Part shown: piece by piece, positions 60,453 to 64,000 of the stretch
How the letters are laid out: each line of letters begins with the position of its first letter
Position numbering within the stretch: position 1 is the first letter of the stretch
Origin: Acinetobacter bouvetii
GTDB taxonomy: Bacteria; Pseudomonadota; Gammaproteobacteria; Pseudomonadales; Moraxellaceae
Direction of reading: 5' to 3'
Assembly: GCF_902753875.1 (NCBI RefSeq)
Contig: NZ_CADDTS010000004.1
Coordinates: forward strand, 116,858 to 180,857
DNA length: 64,000 nucleotides
Notes under the pieces: generated by a model
The model's database searches: none
What the model saw: only the letters and a program-made list of their open reading frames with translations
Told to the model about the DNA's origin: nothing
Position numbers and translations under genes: made by a program

Positions 60453-62252
60453 GTGAACGAAAACGCGCGCGACCATATTGAAAAGATTTTAACCCATATG
60501 ACGACTTTACCGGGCGTGTACCGCATGCTGGGGAAAGACGGTGAACTGCTGTATGTGGGCAAAGCCAAAAATTTGAAAAACCGCGTGTCGAGCTACTTTG
60601 TTAAAACCATCGAACATCCCAAAACCCAGGCATTGGTGGCGCGGATTTATGATATTGAAACACTGGTGGTACGTTCAGAAACTGAAGCCTTGTTGCTGGA
60701 ACAGAACCTGATCAAGCTGCATCGTCCGCCGTATAACATCATGCTGCGCGACGACAAATCCTATGTCTATATTTTTGTTTCTAGCGACAAGCCTTATCCA
60801 CGCATTGCTGCAGGGCGCGGCAAGGGCAAACATCAAGCCGGCAAGTTTTTTGGCCCTTATCCCAGCGCTTATAATGCGCGAGATACCTTGGTGGTACTGC
60901 AAAAACTGTTCAATGTACGGCAGTGCGAAAACAGCTATTTTTCACAGCGTAAACGTCCCTGTTTGCAATATCAGATTAAGCGCTGTACCGCGCCATGTGT
61001 CGGTCTGATTTCGCCTGAGGATTATCAGGAAGATGTCAAAAATTCGATTCGCTTTTTACAGGGCGATACCAAGGAGCTGAATCAGGAATTGATTGCCAAA
61101 ATGGAAGCGGCGGCCGAAGCACTGGAATTTGAAAAGGCGGTGTTTTATCGGGACCGTATGGCGCTCTTACGTGATGTGCAGTCGCAGCAGGCGATTTATA
61201 AGGTTAAGGGTGAAGCCGATATATTGGCGATTGCCTATCATGCCGGGGTGACCAGTGTGCAGATCATGCATGTGCGCAATGGCAAAATGCTGGGTGGTAA
61301 AAGCTATTTTCCGGATATGTTGGGTGACGATCTGGGACAAATGCTCTCGGACTTTATCGCAAACTTCTATTTTCAGGTCGCTGATGAAGTCCCAGCTGAG
61401 CTAATTGTGAATGTGGAAATTCCGGACCACAAAGATTTGGAAGATGCCTTGCAGCAGCATTTTGACAAAAAAATTCAGATTAAGCACAAGGTCAGGGAAA
61501 CCCGTGCCGAATGGCTGGAGCTGGCCAATATGAATGTACAGCACGCTATTAAAGGGCAGTTGGCTAATCATTTTGAACTGAATGAACGCTTTCATCAGCT
61601 GGAACAGGTGGTGGGGCGTCCGGTTGACCGGATTGAATGTTTTGATATCTCACATACTATGGGCGAAGCTACGATTGCTTCCTGTGTGGTGTTTGATGCC
61701 GGCGGTGCGCGTAAACGCGATTACCGCCAGTTTGCCATTGAGGATATTACCGGCGGTGATGACTATGCGGCCATGCGTCAGGCACTGACCCGTCGCTATA
61801 AAAAAGCCATGCTGCCTGATCTGCTGCTGATTGATGGCGGCAAAGGCCAGTTGCATATGGCCATGGAAGTGATGCAGGAGCTGGGTCTGGAGGCCTTTAT
61901 GGTCGGGGTATCCAAAGGTGAGGGGCGTAAACCCGGACTGGAAACCTTGCATTTTACCGATGGCAGCAAAATCCAGTTGCCTGAGGACCATAAAGCGCTG
62001 CATCTGATTCAACAGGTACGTGATGAAGCGCACCGTTTCGCCATTACCAAGCACCGTGCTAAACGCGACAAGAAACGTGGTTCATCGGTACTGGAAGTGA
62101 TTCCGGGACTGGGACCGAAACGTCGCCGTGATTTACTCACCCATTTTGGTGGTATTCAGGGGGTACTCAAGGCTTCAGAGAATGACCTGAAACTGGTTCC
62201 CGGTTTGGGAGATGTCATGGCCCGTACCATTTATAAAGTGCTGCATGAATAA
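60453..62252 (+). CDS. uvrC: Excinuclease ABC subunit C
   Basis: 599 residues from GTG 60453. Domains in order are: the GIY-YIG nuclease (about 15-95, [31 protein letters not shown]); the Cys-rich region; the UVR domain (about 205-240, [24 protein letters not shown]); the RNase H-like endonuclease (about 385-540, [22 protein letters not shown] and [10 protein letters not shown]); and tandem helix-hairpin-helix motifs ([14 protein letters not shown] and [15 protein letters not shown]). It makes both incisions in nucleotide excision repair with UvrB. Confidence 0.97.
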   Translation: MNENARDHIEKILTHMTTLPGVYRMLGKDGELLYVGKAKNLKNRVSSYFVKTIEHPKTQALVARIYDIETLVVRSETEALLLEQNLIKLHRPPYNIMLRDDKSYVYIFVSSDKPYPRIAAGRGKGKHQAGKFFGPYPSAYNARDTLVVLQKLFNVRQCENSYFSQRKRPCLQYQIKRCTAPCVGLISPEDYQEDVKNSIRFLQGDTKELNQELIAKMEAAAEALEFEKAVFYRDRMALLRDVQSQQAIYKVKGEADILAIAYHAGVTSVQIMHVRNGKMLGGKSYFPDMLGDDLGQMLSDFIANFYFQVADEVPAELIVNVEIPDHKDLEDALQQHFDKKIQIKHKVRETRAEWLELANMNVQHAIKGQLANHFELNERFHQLEQVVGRPVDRIECFDISHTMGEATIASCVVFDAGGARKRDYRQFAIEDITGGDDYAAMRQALTRRYKKAMLPDLLLIDGGKGQLHMAMEVMQELGLEAFMVGVSKGEGRKPGLETLHFTDGSKIQLPEDHKALHLIQQVRDEAHRFAITKHRAKRDKKRGSSVLEVIPGLGPKRRRDLLTHFGGIQGVLKASENDLKLVPGLGDVMARTIYKVLHE

Positions 62253-62364
62253 TAAATTTGGACAGATTGGCGAAAGTGCTCACTGACGCATGAGTCATTG
62301 ATCATTCACAACAATTCAAAATCGATCAAAGATAGAAGCCATTCAAAATTTCCAAGGACGAAGG

Positions 62365-63159
62365 ATGTCACTGCGCCAATTATTTACCGCAATTGAACAG
62401 GATGAATGGGTCAATATTCCGCAAGGCTGGTTACAGGGGCGCACTATTTATGGTGGGCTGGTGGCCGGGATGATGATGCAAAAAGCCTTGCTCGCTGTTG
62501 CAGATGCGAAAAAACAGCTGCTGAGTACCAGTGTGACCTTTGTCGGTCCGGTTCAGGAAGCTCCAGTCAGACTGACTGCTGAAATTTTACGTCAAGGCAA
62601 GTCGGTCACCACGGTTGAAGTGAGACTGTGGCAAGATGATGCCGTGCAAAGTATTCTGATTGCCAGTTTTGGTACGCATCGCGAGTCGGAGATCTCTGTG
62701 CGACAGGAACGGCTGGCACCTGAATTGCCAATGCCTGAACAGTTAACAATAGCAGAGCATCATCCTTTGGCACCCCAATGTTTTGCGCAGATGGATTTAA
62801 TATGGGCGGAAGGGCAATATCCCTGTACCGGCAGTATCAAGCCGGATTTTAGCGGCTGGATGCGTTTTAATCCCGAGTTGCATGAGAACAGAGAAATGAC
62901 CGTAGCAGATTTGATGGTGGCTTTTGACATGTGGCCGCCGGGAGTCTTGCCCATGTTTAGAAAGATGGCGCCGGCCAGCTCATTAACCTGGCATTTGACC
63001 TATGTGCATCCTTTAAACAGTCAGCTGCAGGATTGGCTTAAATATAAAGTATTTACCGACTATGCTGCAGAGGGGTATTCCACTGAGTACGCCCATCTTT
63101 GGGATGCAGAAAACAGACTGATTGCGATTTCCAGACAGACAGTTACCGTGTTTGCCTAG
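62365..63159 (+). CDS. Acyl-CoA thioesterase family protein (TesB-like double hotdog)
   Basis: 264 residues with two hotdog units, as in the acyl-CoA thioesterase domain family. The first has TIYGGLVAGMMMQKALLAVADAKKQLLSTSVTFVGPV, and the second is in ADLMVAFDMWPPGVLPMFRKMAPASSLTWHLTYVHPL. It should hydrolyse acyl-CoA thioesters; chain preference is unknown. It lies between uvrC and pgsA on the same strand, with gaps of about 110 bp on both sides. Confidence 0.88.
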   Translation: MSLRQLFTAIEQDEWVNIPQGWLQGRTIYGGLVAGMMMQKALLAVADAKKQLLSTSVTFVGPVQEAPVRLTAEILRQGKSVTTVEVRLWQDDAVQSILIASFGTHRESEISVRQERLAPELPMPEQLTIAEHHPLAPQCFAQMDLIWAEGQYPCTGSIKPDFSGWMRFNPELHENREMTVADLMVAFDMWPPGVLPMFRKMAPASSLTWHLTYVHPLNSQLQDWLKYKVFTDYAAEGYSTEYAHLWDAENRLIAISRQTVTVFA

Positions 63160-63267
63160 TGACACTTTATAGCAATTCGTATAAAGTGACTCTCATTAAC
63201 GATGAATCCATCCTCAAAATATGTGTGGTTTTTCATTGTACATAAAGGGGTAAAATTGGCGGTGTCT

Positions 63268-63855
63268 ATGACTACAGGTCGCATCCTGAATATTCCAAAT
63301 ATCTTGACTTTGGCGCGTATCGCTTTAATACCGGTGTTTTTGTTGGTTGCTTATTGGCCACCAGCCATTGGTGTTGCTGATCATGATACAAATATGACTC
63401 GTCACATTATTTTAACGGCTATCTTTGTGATTGCTGCAGTAACGGACTGGTTTGATGGCTATTTGGCGCGTTCACTCAATCAAACGTCCGCATTTGGCCG
63501 TTTTTTAGATCCTGTTGCAGATAAGCTCATGGTTGCAGCGGCACTGATTGTTTTGGTGCAATGGCAGCCGAGTATTTCTATGGCCTTTGCCGCAATTGTG
63601 ATTATTTCACGTGAAATTACTGTATCAGCCTTACGCGAGTGGATGGCCGAATTAGGCGCACGTACCAGTGTCGCTGTCTCTACAGTAGGTAAATATAAAA
63701 CGGCTTTCCAGATGATTGCGATTTCGGTGTTTTTACTGAATTGGCATCCGCTAGAAAGCTTGGCTTATCTTTTACTGTATACCGCGGTTATTTTGACATT
63801 GTGGTCGATGTTTATTTATTTAAAAGCAGCTTGGCCGTATTTAAAACAGCCTTAA
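63268..63855 (+). CDS. pgsA: CDP-diacylglycerol-glycerol-3-phosphate 3-phosphatidyltransferase
   Basis: 195 residues from ATG 63268 (MTTGRILNIPNILTLARIALIPVFL); the frame is open upstream to 63202 but family starts support the later codon. The CDP-alcohol phosphotransferase motif D-x2-DG-x2-AR-x8-G-x3-D-x3-D is complete in DWFDGYLARSLNQTSAFGRFLDPVADK. There are about five to six membrane helices. It makes phosphatidylglycerol phosphate, the committed step to phosphatidylglycerol and cardiolipin. An IS30-type transposase gene ends 20 bp downstream on the other strand. Confidence 0.96.
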   Translation: MTTGRILNIPNILTLARIALIPVFLLVAYWPPAIGVADHDTNMTRHIILTAIFVIAAVTDWFDGYLARSLNQTSAFGRFLDPVADKLMVAAALIVLVQWQPSISMAFAAIVIISREITVSALREWMAELGARTSVAVSTVGKYKTAFQMIAISVFLLNWHPLESLAYLLLYTAVILTLWSMFIYLKAAWPYLKQP

Positions 63856-63874
63856 AGCCGAGATTGTTAGAATC

Positions 63875-64000
63875 TTAGATTAGCATTTGAAGTGCAACAC
63901 CATGTTCTTGGAATAATACCTGACTCGGGCTTCTAAATCCGAGTCTTTTTCTTGGGCGATGATTCAAACGTTGAGTGATTTCTGAAATATAAGCATCCGA
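63875..64000 (-). CDS. IS30-family transposase, C-terminal part (cut by window edge)
   Basis: 42 codons are visible to the stop at 63875-63877. The translation SDAYISEITQRLNHRPRKRLGFRSPSQVL and the end EHGVALQMLI match the conserved C-terminus of IS30-family transposases (the LNxRPRKxLGFxxPxEV signature). The rest of the gene and the element lie beyond the right edge. The short distance to the pgsA stop implies the IS end is within about 20 bp of it. Confidence 0.88.
   Translation of the reverse strand, partial: SDAYISEITQRLNHRPRKRLGFRSPSQVLFQEHGVALQMLI

Overview
The window is a chromosomal segment of a gammaproteobacterium that looks like Acinetobacter. The gene content (kup, lpxO, fadBA, uvrC, pgsA, scattered his genes, homoserine kinase of the APH-fold type), the AT-rich base composition and several hypothetical families that I associate with that genus all agree. 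The species cannot be named from the sequence alone.

The first 28.3 kb are accessory DNA stacked at one tRNA-Ser(GGA) gene (28303-28393, minus). Island 1 runs from beyond the left edge to about 14.47 kb. It holds a membrane-protein pair with a TerB-like domain, and an elaborate type I restriction-modification operon: half-size HsdS, HsdM, YhcG-family nuclease, full HsdS, AlbA_2/GHKL ATPase, HsdR and YgjP-like metalloprotease. It ends with a tyrosine integrase. Island 2 lies between two copies of a 17-bp att core (14467-14483 and 28301-28317). It looks like a phage satellite (PICI/P4-like): integrase, AlpA, Rha, a small winged-helix protein, a DUF3987/YfjI replication protein, SSB and an iteron cluster that may be its origin. 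It has no capsid, terminase or tail genes. It does carry two genes that resemble podovirus DNA-ejection proteins, and an unknown tail-anchored protein.

The most unusual DNA is the gene-free left end of island 2. Positions 14720-15370 contain about 17 different short inverted repeats, many of them perfect. Positions 15380-15855 contain about twelve short words, each repeated once, nearly always with a 10-bp period. In both parts the words differ from site to site while the architecture stays the same. I do not recognise this as a known element.

From 28.4 kb onward the DNA is ordinary chromosome: kup, a secreted Ala-rich protein, a membrane-anchored NUC-type nuclease, aqpZ, an AraC regulator with a divergent fatty-acid hydroxylase-like gene, hisF, thrB, a cold-shock/DUF1294 fusion, a DMT exporter with a divergent XRE-cupin regulator, hisA, a DEDD exonuclease, an IS5-family element (42198-43008), a DUF805 gene, hisH-hisB, a GNAT protein and two tRNA-Phe genes that each have a promoter and terminator. 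Next come a cluster of small exported proteins, two methyltransferases (one TehB-like), an AT-rich two-gene islet (52.0-52.8 kb), fadBA, lpxO, a solo Clp-type AAA protein, uvrC, an acyl-CoA thioesterase, pgsA and the 3' end of an IS30-family transposase at the right edge.

Start codons were chosen by ribosome binding sites and family lengths, so several differ from the longest open frame. All functional assignments rest on motifs read by eye; no database search was possible.
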